This document shows positions 55,324-64,000 of a stretch of 64,000 nt of DNA, one piece after another. A model generated the notes under the pieces. The model ran no database searches and had not been told where the DNA came from. It saw only the letters and a list, made by a program, of their open reading frames with translations. Source of the stretch: Gemmatimonadota bacterium (GTDB lineage: Bacteria > Gemmatimonadota > Gemmatimonadetes > Gemmatimonadales > Gemmatimonadaceae). Location: contig JAZKBK010000001.1 of the NCBI GenBank assembly GCA_040388625.1, forward strand, positions 1 through 64,000. The letters are read 5' to 3'. The translations under genes and the position numbers were made by a program. How positions within the stretch are numbered: the first letter of the stretch is position 1; every line of letters begins with the position of its first letter.

Positions 55324-56817
55324 ATGCCTCTTTCAAACCGATTGCGTACCTCCGCTCTTTCCATCGCAACTCTCTGTCTCGCAGCGTGCACATATGGGCC
55401 GCCGAGTGTCAACGGCGTTCCTGGAGCGCCAGCCTCGCCAAGTACGACCTGGACGCGCCCCAGCCACGGCATTCCTTCTGAACCACCGCAGACGGTTTCT
55501 GCACTTCCTCCCGACGTTCTCGAGCGCGCCAGCCAGCTGACCCTCGGCGATGTGATCGACGTCGCGTTGCGTAACAATCCCGTGACGCGCGTGTCGTGGG
55601 CGCAGGCACGAGCGGCCGCCGCGGAGTACGGATCGACGCGTGGTTCGTTTCTCCCGGCAATTAACGGATCCGCGACTGTGTCCAGGACCAAATCCGTTCC
55701 CGTGAACGGTGGGGAGTCGATCGAGCGCACGCAGGTCAATCCCGCGCTCACGCTGAGTTATCTGTTGCTCGACTTCGGTGGCCGCAGCGGCACGATCGAC
55801 GAAGCACGACAGAATCTCTTCGCCGCCGATCTCACGCACAACGCGACGATCCAGAATGTAGTGCTGCAGGTCGAGACGGCGTATTTCACCTACATGGCGA
55901 ACAGCGCGTTGCTGCGCGCTGAGCGTTCGGCGATCGCCGAAGCGCAGGCGAATCTCTCGTCGGCGCAACAGCGAGACAGCGTCGGTCTCGCGACCATCGC
56001 CGACGTTCTGCAGGCGCGGACCGCGCTGGCACAGGAACAACTCAATCTCGAATCCATCCAGGGCAGTCTGCAAACGGCGCGCGGCAATCTCGCGGCTGCG
56101 ATGGGGATTCCCGCGAACGTGTCGTACGATCTCGGGCCACTGTCCGGCGCTGTTCCCGTACGCGCGGTATCGGTGACGGTGGATAGTCTGATAGCCGACG
56201 CGCTTGCGCGCCGACCGGACCTCGCCGCTGCTCGTGCTCAGGCGGCAGCGGCATCGGCGGAGATCAGAGTTGCCAAATCCTCGGCGTTGCCGGCGCTCAC
56301 ATTTGGAAGTACAGCCGGCAGGACCTACGCCGATCCGAGCAAGTACGGGGGCGGGTCGTACGGAATTAGTCTCGGTGTGTCGGTGCCCATCTTCAGCGGG
56401 TTCTCGCAGCAGTACAACATCGTCGCTGCACGTGCGCGTGCCGACGCGGCAACGGCTCAGGCTGACATCCTGCGGCAGGAAGTTACGACGCAGGTCTTCA
56501 CGTCATATTACGGACTCCAGACAGCTGGGCAGAGAGTGATAACCGCGGATGCGCTGCTGGCGAGCGCAGAGCAGTCCGAGCAGGTCGCGGCGGGACGATA
56601 CCGTGAGGGAGTCGGGAGCATCATCGACCTTCTCACGGCACAGTCCGCCCTGGCCAACGCGCGCGCGCAGCAGGTTCAGTCGCGCTGGCAGTGGTACACA
56701 GCACTGGCACAACTCGCGCACGATGCCGGAGTGCTCGGCACACGTGGCGAAACGCCATTCCCTTTCGTGTCGAGCACCGACACGACTCCAACGTCGCAGA
56801 CCGTCCAGCATCCATGA
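55324..56817 (+). CDS. TolC-family outer-membrane efflux lipoprotein
   Basis: Outer-membrane channel of an RND efflux system, about 497 residues. A lipoprotein signal (ATLCLAAC, Cys about 19) is followed by the two OEP repeats: LTLGDVIDVALRNNPVTRVSWAQARAAAAEYGS, and DALARRPDLAAARAQAAAASAEIRVAKSSALPAL. The long helical segments are rich in Ala and Gln. The chosen ATG gives a clean signal peptide. Its stop overlaps the adaptor start (ATGA). Confidence 0.94.
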   Translation: MPLSNRLRTSALSIATLCLAACTYGPPSVNGVPGAPASPSTTWTRPSHGIPSEPPQTVSALPPDVLERASQLTLGDVIDVALRNNPVTRVSWAQARAAAAEYGSTRGSFLPAINGSATVSRTKSVPVNGGESIERTQVNPALTLSYLLLDFGGRSGTIDEARQNLFAADLTHNATIQNVVLQVETAYFTYMANSALLRAERSAIAEAQANLSSAQQRDSVGLATIADVLQARTALAQEQLNLESIQGSLQTARGNLAAAMGIPANVSYDLGPLSGAVPVRAVSVTVDSLIADALARRPDLAAARAQAAAASAEIRVAKSSALPALTFGSTAGRTYADPSKYGGGSYGISLGVSVPIFSGFSQQYNIVAARARADAATAQADILRQEVTTQVFTSYYGLQTAGQRVITADALLASAEQSEQVAAGRYREGVGSIIDLLTAQSALANARAQQVQSRWQWYTALAQLAHDAGVLGTRGETPFPFVSSTDTTPTSQTVQHP

Positions 56818-58061
56818 GTTATAGACAGCAGTCGTCGTTAACAATATTCGTATCGATCGTGCTCGCAGCGGGCTGCTCGAAAGCCCCGCCGGAGAAGCAG
56901 CCAAAGGTCCCGGTGATCGTTGCCACAGCGCGACGGACCGCCGTGCCCTACACACTGACAACCAACGGAGTGGTCGAGCCACTTCAGACCGCCGCCGTCG
57001 AGGCACAGGTAGGCGGAATCCTGACGCGTGTCGCGTTCAAGGAAGGTCAGGTAGTCAAGGCTGGCGACGTTCTCTTCCAGATCGATGCGCGCCCCTACGT
57101 CGCGGCCCTGGATCAGGCCCGGGGCCAGCTCGCCCGCGATCAGGCACAAGCTGCGAGCGCGGCACGCGACTCGGTGCGGTATTCGGCGCTGGTACAGAAG
57201 GATTATGTAACCCGTTCCCAGGCCGATCAGATCGTTGCAACTGCTGCTTCGGCCGCCGCGACCGTGGACGCGGATCGCGCCGCTGTCGAGCGTGCACAGG
57301 TCGACGTGTCGAACTGTACCATCCGCGCACCGATTTCGGGCCGCACCGGCGCGCTCCTGGTTCGTCAGGGAAACCTGGTAAAGGCCAACGCATCGACTCC
57401 GATGGTCGTGATAAATCAGATCGAACCGATCCTGGTACGATTCTCGGTGCCGCAGGGCGATCTGCCTGATATTCAGCGGTACTTCGGAGCTGGCAAGCCG
57501 CTGGCCGTCCAGGCGCTCGCGTCCGAAGGGCCGGGATCGACACTGGACGGCACGCTCGCGTTCGTGGATAACGCGGTCGACTCGACTACCGGTACCGTTT
57601 TGCTCAAGGCCAAGTTCGAGAACAGCAAGTCGACGCTGTGGCCAGGCCAGTTCGTGGACGTGACGCTCCGGCTGTACATCGACCCGAACGCGCTCACCGT
57701 TCCGTCTGCGGCGGTACTCACGGGCCAGAACGGATCGTACGTATTCACCGTGGATAACGCCGGCGACGCGCGCCAACAGCCGGTGCAGGTCGTCAGAACC
57801 GCTGACACTCTCTCCGTGATTGGAACCGGGCTCAACGACGGCGATCGTGTAATAACGGACGGCCAGTCACGTCTGGTCGCGGGGTCCAAGGTCGTCATAC
57901 GACCGGCGAGCGCCGCCGGAGCAACCCCACGAATTGCTGATTCCGGCGCGGCCGGCGCAGCCAACCCATATGCGCCGTCGGGATCGCCGTCGACTGCTGG
58001 CCAACCCTCTGGAACTGCAGGACCAGGGAGCGGTAGCAGCAAACCGGGGCACCGACCATGA
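56814..58061 (+). CDS. RND efflux periplasmic adaptor (membrane-fusion) lipoprotein
   Basis: Links the RND pump with the outer-membrane channel; about 415 residues. A lipobox lies at IVLAAGC (Cys about 20). The biotinyl-lipoyl-like halves are AAVEAQVGGILTRVAFKEGQVVKAGDVLFQIDARPY and NCTIRAPISGRTGALLVRQGNLVKAN, with a helical hairpin between. A Gly/Ser/Pro-rich low-complexity tail of about 60 residues is unusual for the family. It overlaps both neighbours by 4 bases. Confidence 0.94.
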   Translation: MSYRQQSSLTIFVSIVLAAGCSKAPPEKQPKVPVIVATARRTAVPYTLTTNGVVEPLQTAAVEAQVGGILTRVAFKEGQVVKAGDVLFQIDARPYVAALDQARGQLARDQAQAASAARDSVRYSALVQKDYVTRSQADQIVATAASAAATVDADRAAVERAQVDVSNCTIRAPISGRTGALLVRQGNLVKANASTPMVVINQIEPILVRFSVPQGDLPDIQRYFGAGKPLAVQALASEGPGSTLDGTLAFVDNAVDSTTGTVLLKAKFENSKSTLWPGQFVDVTLRLYIDPNALTVPSAAVLTGQNGSYVFTVDNAGDARQQPVQVVRTADTLSVIGTGLNDGDRVITDGQSRLVAGSKVVIRPASAAGATPRIADSGAAGAANPYAPSGSPSTAGQPSGTAGPGSGSSKPGHRP

Positions 58062-61000
58062 CAGCATTATTCATTCGACGGCCGATCATGACGACTCTCG
58101 TCATGGTCTCCATTCTGTTCTTTGGCGTCGTTTCATACCAGCGACTTCCGGTAAGCGACCTTCCATCAGTCGACTTCCCGACGATCAGCGTGAATGCGAA
58201 TCTCCCCGGTGCAAGTCCGGAGACGATGGCATCATCCGTCGCCACGCCCCTCGAAAAGCAGTTCTCCACGATCGCCGGCATCGACAACATGACGTCGACG
58301 AGCCAGCTCGGATCGACTTCGATCACGATTCAGTTCACACTGGATCGCGACATCGACGCCGCCGCGCAGGATGTGAACGCGGCGATCTCGCAAACGCTGC
58401 GCAGATTGCCGCTCGGCATTCTCCCCCCGTCATATCGAAAGGTGAATCCGGCCGATTCGCCCATCCTGTATCTCGCGCTCACGTCCAACACGATGCCACT
58501 ATCGCAGCTCGACGAGTACGGCGAGACAGTGATGGCGCAGCAGATCTCGATGACGCCGGGCATTGCGCAGGTAGTCGTGTACGGCGCACAGAAGTACGCC
58601 GTTCGTGTCCAGCTGGACCCCACGTCGCTGGCCAATCGCGGTATCGGGATAGACGAGGTCGCCAGCGCGATCAATTCGCAGAACGTGAGCATGCCAACGG
58701 GCACGCTCTGGGGCCCCAATCGCGCCCTGACCGTCGAAACCAACGGCCAGCTTCAGAACGCCGCGCAGTTTCGTCAGATGGTCGTGGCATATCGCGACGG
58801 TGCCCCGGTACACCTGAGCGAACTGGGCCAGGTGTTGGACGACGTCGAAAACAACAAGACGGCAAGCTGGTACAACGGCGACCGCGCGGTAGTGCTTGCG
58901 GTGCAGCGCCAGCCGGGTACCAACACCGTCGCGGTCGCGCAGGGCGTGAAGGATCTGCTCGCATCGCTGCGCACGCAGATCCCGGCGAGCGTCAAGATAA
59001 GCGTCCTCTACGACCGCTCTGCGTCGATCGAGGCGTCGGTCAATGACGTGAAGTCCACACTCGTGCTCACGCTGTTCCTTGTGATCATGGTGATCTTCCT
59101 GTTCCTGAGAAACATCTCGGCGACTGTCATCCCGAGTCTCGCGCTCCCGATGTCGCTGGTGGGAACGTTCGCCGTGATGTACCTGCTCGGCTACTCGCTG
59201 GATAATCTGTCGCTGATGGCGCTCACTCTCGCCGTCGGATTCGTCGTCGACGACGCGATCGTCATGCTCGAGAACATCGTGCGACACATGGAGATGGGAA
59301 AGACTCCGCTGCAGGCGGCGTTCGACGGATCCGCCGAGATCGGCTTCACGATTCTGTCGATGACCCTGTCGCTCACGGCGGTGTTCATCCCTCTCCTGTT
59401 CATGGGCGGTATTGTGGGCCGCCTGTTCCACGAATTTGCGGTGACCATCGGCGCGGCGATTCTTGTCTCCGGCTTCGTGTCGCTCACGCTGACGCCGATG
59501 TTGTCGAGCCGGTTCCTCAAGCCACCGTCGCACGACCACGGGCGCATGTTCAACGCCACGGAGCGTGCATACGAGAAGCTCGCCGGCGGATACACCAACA
59601 GCCTCGGCTGGGTGATGCGCCACCGGTTTGCGGCGTTGATGTTCTCGCTCCTGATACTCGTCGCCACCGGAGTGTTGGCCAAGGTCGTTCAGACCGGCTT
59701 CATTCCAACTCAGGACACAGGTCAGATCTCCGCTACAACAGAGGCGGCACAGGGAACGTCGTTCGCGGATATGGTCACGCACCAGAAGCAGATTGCCGAC
59801 ATCGTCGCGAAGGATACGAACGTGGCCGCGTACATGTCTTCCGTCGGCTCCGGTGGTGGCAGCGGAAATCAGGGGCGCATTTTTCTCAGTCTCAAGCCGT
59901 TCGGCCAGCGGCTGAGTGCTGATGAGATCGTCAACGAGCTGCGCCCCAAGCTTACCGGCGTTCCCGGCATGAACGTGTTCATGCAGGTGCCCCCCGCCAT
60001 TCAGATCGGTTCCCGCTCGTCGAAGAGTCTGTATCAGTACACGATGCAGGGTCCTGATATCGCGGCACTGGATGCGGCCGCGGAAAAAATGGAAGTGCGC
60101 ATGCGTGGCCTTCCCGAGTTGCAGGATGTGACGAGCGATCTGCAGATTGCCAATCCGCAGGTGAACGTGAACATCGACCGCGATCATGCGTCCGCACTCG
60201 GAGTCACTGCTCAGGATATCGAAACTGCGCTGAACGACGCGTACGGTTCGCGCCAGGTCTCGAACATCTACACGCCGAACAACGAGTACTTCGTCATCAT
60301 GGAGCTGCTCCCGCAGTTTCAGCAGGATATCAACGCGCTGCGCATGCTGTACGTCAAATCGTCGGCGACGCACACACTCGTTCCGTTGAGTACGGTCGCG
60401 ACGCTGACGCAGACAGTCGGTCCGCTCGCAATAAACCACTCTGGCCAGCTGCCGTCCGTTACAATCTCGTTCAACACGCGCCCCGGTTCGGCGCTCGGCG
60501 AGGCCACCAGCGCGATTCAGGCGGCGGCCGCCACCACCGTTCCTCCCGGCATAACCACGAGTTTCTCCGGTACCGCACAGGCATTTCAGCAGAGTCAGCA
60601 GGGGCTCGTTGCACTTCTCATCCTGGCGATCTTCGTGATCTACATGGTGCTTGGAATTCTCTACGAGAGTTTCATTCACCCGCTGACGATTCTCACGGGG
60701 TTGCCGTTCGCCGCCTTCGGCGCGCTGCTGTCGCTGTACATCTTCCACATGCCGCTCGACGTGTACGGCTTTGTGGGACTCATTCTGCTCGTAGGCATTG
60801 TGAAGAAGAACGCGATCATGATGATCGACTTTGCGATCGAAGCAGAGCGCAACGAGCACAAGAGTCCGGCGGACGCGATCGTCGAGGCGGCGAGCGTAAG
60901 ATTTCGCCCGATCATGATGACGTCGATGGCCGCCCTCATGGCGACGCTGCCGATCGCGCTCGGGACCGGAGCGGGCGCCGAGTCCAGACGTCCGCTTGGT

Positions 61001-61177
61001 ATCGCGGTGGTCGGGGGTCTCGCGTTCTCTCAGCTCGTCACGCTGTACGTGACACCGGTGTTCTACACGTACTTCGACGAGCTTCCCGGCAGGATTCGCG
61101 ACATGGCCCGCAGCGTAACATCCAGGATACGCGGAACACGCGGCGCTCTCGCGCCGCGGACGGCACGGCCGGAATAG
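58058..61177 (+). CDS. RND multidrug efflux permease (MdtB/MdtC/AcrB class)
   Basis: Proton-driven inner-membrane pump of 1039 residues with 12 helices and two large periplasmic loops. It begins with the family FIRRPIMTTLVMVSILFFGVVSYQRLPVSDLP. TM4 carries the proton-relay pair in GFVVDDAIVMLENIVRHMEMG, and TM10 has GIVKKNAIMMIDFAIEAER. The loop FIPTQDTGQISATTEAAQGTSF is typical of the MdtBC-like branch. Drug range is not predictable. No local repressor gene is seen; the membrane kinase upstream is the nearest regulator. Confidence 0.96.
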   Translation: MTALFIRRPIMTTLVMVSILFFGVVSYQRLPVSDLPSVDFPTISVNANLPGASPETMASSVATPLEKQFSTIAGIDNMTSTSQLGSTSITIQFTLDRDIDAAAQDVNAAISQTLRRLPLGILPPSYRKVNPADSPILYLALTSNTMPLSQLDEYGETVMAQQISMTPGIAQVVVYGAQKYAVRVQLDPTSLANRGIGIDEVASAINSQNVSMPTGTLWGPNRALTVETNGQLQNAAQFRQMVVAYRDGAPVHLSELGQVLDDVENNKTASWYNGDRAVVLAVQRQPGTNTVAVAQGVKDLLASLRTQIPASVKISVLYDRSASIEASVNDVKSTLVLTLFLVIMVIFLFLRNISATVIPSLALPMSLVGTFAVMYLLGYSLDNLSLMALTLAVGFVVDDAIVMLENIVRHMEMGKTPLQAAFDGSAEIGFTILSMTLSLTAVFIPLLFMGGIVGRLFHEFAVTIGAAILVSGFVSLTLTPMLSSRFLKPPSHDHGRMFNATERAYEKLAGGYTNSLGWVMRHRFAALMFSLLILVATGVLAKVVQTGFIPTQDTGQISATTEAAQGTSFADMVTHQKQIADIVAKDTNVAAYMSSVGSGGGSGNQGRIFLSLKPFGQRLSADEIVNELRPKLTGVPGMNVFMQVPPAIQIGSRSSKSLYQYTMQGPDIAALDAAAEKMEVRMRGLPELQDVTSDLQIANPQVNVNIDRDHASALGVTAQDIETALNDAYGSRQVSNIYTPNNEYFVIMELLPQFQQDINALRMLYVKSSATHTLVPLSTVATLTQTVGPLAINHSGQLPSVTISFNTRPGSALGEATSAIQAAAATTVPPGITTSFSGTAQAFQQSQQGLVALLILAIFVIYMVLGILYESFIHPLTILTGLPFAAFGALLSLYIFHMPLDVYGFVGLILLVGIVKKNAIMMIDFAIEAERNEHKSPADAIVEAASVRFRPIMMTSMAALMATLPIALGTGAGAESRRPLGIAVVGGLAFSQLVTLYVTPVFYTYFDELPGRIRDMARSVTSRIRGTRGALAPRTARPE

Positions 61178-61180
61178 TGA

Positions 61181-61186
61181 TATAAT
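61181..61186 (+). promoter_or_regulatory. Possible -10 box before acetamidase-like gene
   Basis: A perfect TATAAT lies 4 bases after the RND pump stop and 55 bp before the next start. No good TTGACA is found 16-18 bp upstream. A 10-bp hairpin (61194-61217, one G-T pair) follows in what would be the leader. Confidence 0.35.
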
Positions 61187-61240
61187 CGTCTCTGGTGCGA
61201 TGCACGGGCATCGCGCCGGTCACCTTTACACTGTCCTAAC

Positions 61241-62281
61241 ATGTCGCGAATCGTGCCGCTTCTGGGGGCCATCGTGTGCGCATCGGCCAGCGTCGCCGCG
61301 CAATCGTCTCCCGTGTCACACACGCTGATGCCGAGCCCTACGACAGTTGCCTGGGGCTATTATGACGCAGCGGCGAAGCCAGTGCTGCACATCAATTCCG
61401 GAGATCAGATCGTCGTTGGCACACTGATAACCTCGAGCCCCACGCGTCTCGAAGGGGCGGGTGTTAAGCCGGCTGACGTGGAGCAGTCTCTGCGCGACAT
61501 TTACGCCAAGGTCACCGACAAGGGGCCAGGCGGACACATTCTCACCGGCCCCATATACGTGAACGGGGCGGACTCCGGTGACGTGCTGGAGGTGCGCATA
61601 AAGAAGATCGATCTGGCGATTCCGTATGCGTACAACGCGTTCGGCGGGAAGAGTGGCTTTCTGCCCGAGGATTTCGGCTACTCCAGAATGCGCATAATTC
61701 CGCTCGACAAGCAGAAAATGCTCGCGCACTTCGCTGACGGAATCGACATTCCACTGCGACCGTTCTTCGGCAGCATAGGTGACGCGCCGGATCCCGCACT
61801 CGGCCGGCTCAACAGCGCGCCGCCGGGAATGCACGCCGGCAACCTCGATAACAAGGAGCTTGTCGCCGGCACTACACTGTATATCCCGGTCCACACCGCC
61901 GGTGCGCTGCTCGAGATCGGCGACGGACATGCAGGCCAGGGAAATGGCGAGGTGGACATCACTGCGCTGGAAACCTCGCTCGTCGGAACATTTCACGTGA
62001 TTGTCCGTAAGGACATGCACCTTACGTGGCCGCGCGCCGAGACTCCGACCCACTGGATCACCATGGGCACCGACAAGGATCTCGTTACTGCGACCAAGAC
62101 GGCGATCCGTCAGGCCATCGACTTCCTTATGAGCCGCGGGCTCAGCAAGGACGACGCATACATGCTCGTGAGTGTCGCCTGCGACGTCGATATTACTCAG
62201 CTCGTCGACGGGAACGTCGGTGTCCACGTGATGATTCCCAAGTCGATCTTCACGAAGGAAACGGCCACCGCCAAGAGGTAG
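61241..62281 (+). CDS. Exported acetamidase/formamidase-family protein
   Basis: Protein of 346 residues from the FmdA/AmdA family, which hydrolyses short amides to ammonia and acid. A signal peptide (LLGAIVCASASVAAQ) indicates export, which is uncommon for this enzyme group. Family blocks are GHILTGPIYVNGADSGDVLEVRI, GMHAGNLDNKELVAGTTLYIPVHTAGALLEIGDGHAGQGNGEVDITALE, and the C-terminal VACDVDITQLVDGNVGVHVMIPKSIF. Substrate is unknown. It ends before a perfect palindrome. Confidence 0.92.
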   Translation: MSRIVPLLGAIVCASASVAAQSSPVSHTLMPSPTTVAWGYYDAAAKPVLHINSGDQIVVGTLITSSPTRLEGAGVKPADVEQSLRDIYAKVTDKGPGGHILTGPIYVNGADSGDVLEVRIKKIDLAIPYAYNAFGGKSGFLPEDFGYSRMRIIPLDKQKMLAHFADGIDIPLRPFFGSIGDAPDPALGRLNSAPPGMHAGNLDNKELVAGTTLYIPVHTAGALLEIGDGHAGQGNGEVDITALETSLVGTFHVIVRKDMHLTWPRAETPTHWITMGTDKDLVTATKTAIRQAIDFLMSRGLSKDDAYMLVSVACDVDITQLVDGNVGVHVMIPKSIFTKETATAKR

Positions 62282-62308
62282 CGCGTCGGATGACGTGAGA
62301 GAGATTTC

Positions 62309-62336
62309 GTCATTCCCGCGAAAGCGGGAATGACGA
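62309..62336. repeat. Perfect 12-bp-arm palindrome with GAAA loop
   Basis: Arms CGTCATTCCCGC and GCGGGAATGACG are fully complementary around a GAAA tetraloop. It follows the acetamidase-like gene by 27 bases and may act as its transcript end. It is the same element as the degenerate array near lon. Confidence 0.75.
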
Positions 62337-62353
62337 CGGGTCGCCGGGTCCCG

Positions 62354-62373
62354 CGGCGGAATGCATCCGCCTC
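62354..62373. repeat. Palindromic GCGGAATGCATCCGC element
   Basis: GGCGGA-ATGCA-TCCGCC with a short spacer lies 18 bases after the GAAA-loop palindrome. It differs by one inserted base from the core of the 20-bp palindrome at 41406-41425. Confidence 0.5.
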
Positions 62374-62415
62374 CGCCGGCAATTCGTTTAAATTCCCTTG
62401 CCGTAAGTGGATTTC

Positions 62416-62489
62416 GGGCGGGTAGCTCAGTTGGTTAGAGCAGGAGCCTTTTAAGCTTCAGGTCGTGGGTTCGATTCCCACCCCGCTCA
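62416..62489 (+). tRNA. tRNA-Lys (anticodon UUU)
   Basis: A complete 74-nt cloverleaf: acceptor GGGCGGG/CCCGCTC with one G-T pair, D arm GCTC/GAGC, anticodon stem GGAGC/GCTTC with loop CTTTTAA (anticodon TTT at 62450-62452), variable loop AGGTC, T arm GTGGG-TTCGATT-CCCAC and discriminator A. The 3' CCA is not encoded. Confidence 0.96.
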
Positions 62490-62569
62490 TTGTGGTTGGG
62501 CCGCTCCCAGCCCGCGCTCGCGACTTCGTCCTTGCCACGGGACCGCGGCGCCCGTAACGTCATTCTTCC

Positions 62570-62860
62570 ATGAACGACACTGGCGGCCTCGACTCAGATC
62601 TACCGCAGCTTCCCGACCCAGGCGTTTCCGCTGTCACAGAGCGGGTCGAACATGTGAACGAACTCGTCCGGCATCTCTGGAATGCCATTCACGGGCTCAA
62701 TCACATGGCGCCGGATGACACGCGCGATGAAGTGTCCGCAGCCCGAATCATGGTCCGCGATCTCAAGCGAGAGATCATGGAAAGCATCGAGCGGCTCCCA
62801 GCCGACTACGCCCGCGTCTACAACTCCGCGGTCATAGCTGTCTATTCACTTCTGCGATAG
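62570..62860 (+). CDS. Small helical hypothetical protein
   Basis: A 96-residue protein, not recognised. It is acidic and almost entirely helical in appearance after a Pro-rich start (DLPQLPDPGVSAVTERVEHVNELVRHLWNAIHGLNHMAPDDTRDEVSAARIMVRDLKREIMESIERLPADYARVY). It has no signal or membrane segment. It stands 80 bp after tRNA-Lys. The codon use fits its neighbours, which supports it being real. Confidence 0.6.
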   Translation: MNDTGGLDSDLPQLPDPGVSAVTERVEHVNELVRHLWNAIHGLNHMAPDDTRDEVSAARIMVRDLKREIMESIERLPADYARVYNSAVIAVYSLLR

Positions 62861-63001
62861 CACAGCGCGCCGAAGCGGCCATTCGTGCCGCAACGTAATC
62901 GTTGGGTGATGGTTTGCAGTTTGTACTGGCGCCGCTGCGATCCCACACCTATCGTGGTGTCTGTCAGACCCACCATCAGGATCTCCTGCGGCGAGGCTAC
63001 G

Positions 63002-63838
63002 ATGGATACGAAAGATCTGCTTTCGTCGTGGATCTGTTGCCGGCACGGATACAGCCGCGCGTTCATAACGGGATGCGTACTGGCGCTCGCTTTCGCCAGC
63101 TCGACCGGAGCCCAGCAACCCCTCGCTGGCGCGCCGACGACAAGGCCTCCTGACCAGGCTATTCAGCGACCTTCGTCGGTTCGCGGTCTCGTTCGGGACT
63201 CCGCCGATACTCCCATTCCATTTGCGACGGTCGTCTGGGGCGAAGCGCGCCAGGTCATCACCACCACTGACTCGGGCGAATTCTCGCTTACCGACATACC
63301 GGCCGGCAAGACGCGATTCACTATTCGGCGTCTCGGATACGTTCCCGTCGATTTCGATCTGATCCTCAAGCCTGGAACGATCAAGCCCGTCGTCGTACAT
63401 CTCTCGCCCACCCCTCCATCGCTCACGACCGTCGACGTCGAAGCGGCGCGCGCGATGGGAACTGACCCGTATCGTGACGACCGGTTTCGGGCGACTGGAT
63501 TCTTCGATAGAAAGGCACATCTCTCCGGCTACTTCATTTCACCCGACGAGGTCGAGCGGCGCCGGCCCACCTCGGTAAGCGACCTCATGTATGGTGTTCC
63601 AGGTGTGACGTTGATCGGCCGGCCGCATACGTCATCTGCACGCTATGTCTCCTCGAGCGATCATTGCCGTCTGCAGGTGTACCTGGACGGCCATCCTGTG
63701 CCGGACGGAGATGACTTCGTCGCCGGAAGCGACATCAAGGCGGTCGAGGTTTACAGTAGCCTCCTTCGCGCATCGGACAGATTTCTTCCGTCGCCGCAGA
63801 AGGGTTATTGCGGCAGTATCGTCGTCTGGACCAAGTAG
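63002..63838 (+). CDS. Exported carboxypeptidase-regulatory/TonB-plug-like protein without a barrel
   Basis: About 278 residues. After a signal-like segment (FITGCVLALAFASSTGAQ) comes a carboxypeptidase regulatory-like beta-sandwich (VRGLVRDSADTPIPFATVVWGEARQVITTTDSGEFSLTDIPAGKTRFTIRRLGYVPV). A region like a TonB-receptor plug follows (ISPDEVERRRPTSVSDLMYGVPGVTLIG... LQVYLDGHPV... SDIKAVEVYSS). It ends at IVVWTK with no beta-barrel, and the next 160 bp do not continue one. Two or more Cys pairs (C near 220 and 272) could form a disulphide. It is probably periplasmic; its partner is unknown. Confidence 0.8.
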   Translation: MDTKDLLSSWICCRHGYSRAFITGCVLALAFASSTGAQQPLAGAPTTRPPDQAIQRPSSVRGLVRDSADTPIPFATVVWGEARQVITTTDSGEFSLTDIPAGKTRFTIRRLGYVPVDFDLILKPGTIKPVVVHLSPTPPSLTTVDVEAARAMGTDPYRDDRFRATGFFDRKAHLSGYFISPDEVERRRPTSVSDLMYGVPGVTLIGRPHTSSARYVSSSDHCRLQVYLDGHPVPDGDDFVAGSDIKAVEVYSSLLRASDRFLPSPQKGYCGSIVVWTK

Positions 63839-63844
63839 CAGCGT

Positions 63845-63877
63845 ACGTGATGTGCACGTGATGTGCACGTGATGTGC
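63845..63877. repeat. 11-bp tandem repeat (3 copies)
   Basis: Three perfect copies of ACGTGATGTGC follow the last gene's stop. Each contains GTGCAC at the junction. The remaining 120 bp to the window edge show no start of a recognisable gene. Confidence 0.6.
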
Positions 63878-64000
63878 ACCTAACGCGTCGCGGCAATACG
63901 CCTACGCGCTTCCGGTGGATCGCGTCGCCGTGCTGCCGCCGCGCCGCTCGGGGCCGATGTATGTGCGAGAGGAAATGTCGGTTGAATGCCCGCCGGGTCG

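Noticed and set aside
58499-60859. A 786-codon open frame on the minus strand opposite the RND pump
   Set aside because: Its composition is His/Arg-rich with no domain, and the plus-strand gene is unmistakable. It is a GC-bias shadow.

Overview
The window is GC-rich, densely coded chromosomal DNA from a Gram-negative-type bacterium, with outer-membrane porin, TolC/RND efflux and TonB-plug-like proteins. It carries Ser/Thr kinases with C-terminal TolB-like and TPR domains, many GTG/TTG starts and many 4-base start/stop overlaps. This style fits Gemmatimonadota best. That assignment is an inference from gene content, not from a marker comparison.

Layout. 1-2888: dnaK (minus) diverges from a rhomboid protease. 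2955-6734: DUF47 protein, Pit phosphate transporter and polyphosphate kinase. 6742-10057 (minus): deoC followed by a full aldehyde dehydrogenase and an internally shortened aldehyde dehydrogenase. 10116-16033 (minus): pstC-pstA-pstB2-pstB1-phoU-ppx. 16155-23711 (minus): small membrane proteins, a large lipoprotein, a kinase, MtfA and a P1-family aminopeptidase. 23967-28737 (minus): phoB-phoR, then pstS-porin. 28849-32655 (plus): secreted 5'-nucleotidase, a small unknown protein, adenosine deaminase and purine nucleoside phosphorylase. 32701-38674: M48 lipoprotein, SpoU methyltransferase, prepilin peptidase, a HELVH lipoprotein, a hypothetical protein and a DUF445 protein. 38710-42501 (minus): Lon, a repeat-bearing intergenic stretch and a RES/Xre toxin-antitoxin pair. 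42634-49934 (plus): ffh-rpsP-rimM-trmD-[Uma2]-rplS-rnhB-purE-purK-marC. 49931-53461: a GH18-NodB-GT2 fusion. 53709-61177: a second kinase, then a TolC/adaptor/RND efflux operon. 61241-63838: acetamidase-like protein, tRNA-Lys, a small helical protein and a carboxypeptidase-regulatory/plug protein.

The organising theme of the first half is phosphorus. Low- and high-affinity phosphate uptake, a polyphosphate synthase and a Ppx-family hydrolase, the PhoBR sensor pair, a porin co-transcribed with pstS, and a secreted nucleotidase with purine salvage all lie within about 30 kb. An 18-bp direct-repeat motif with an 11-bp period occurs upstream of pstC, upstream of pstS and in the phoB/nucleotidase intergenic region. 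I propose it as this organism's Pho box.

Other points: a noncatalytic aldehyde dehydrogenase paralogue; a Ppx/GppA protein lacking the usual motif-1 aspartate; a strong terminator directly abutting the rimM start codon; a Uma2 gene inserted into the trmD-rplS operon; and paired palindromic elements shared by two distant intergenic regions. I saw no CRISPR array, prophage, insertion sequence or rRNA.
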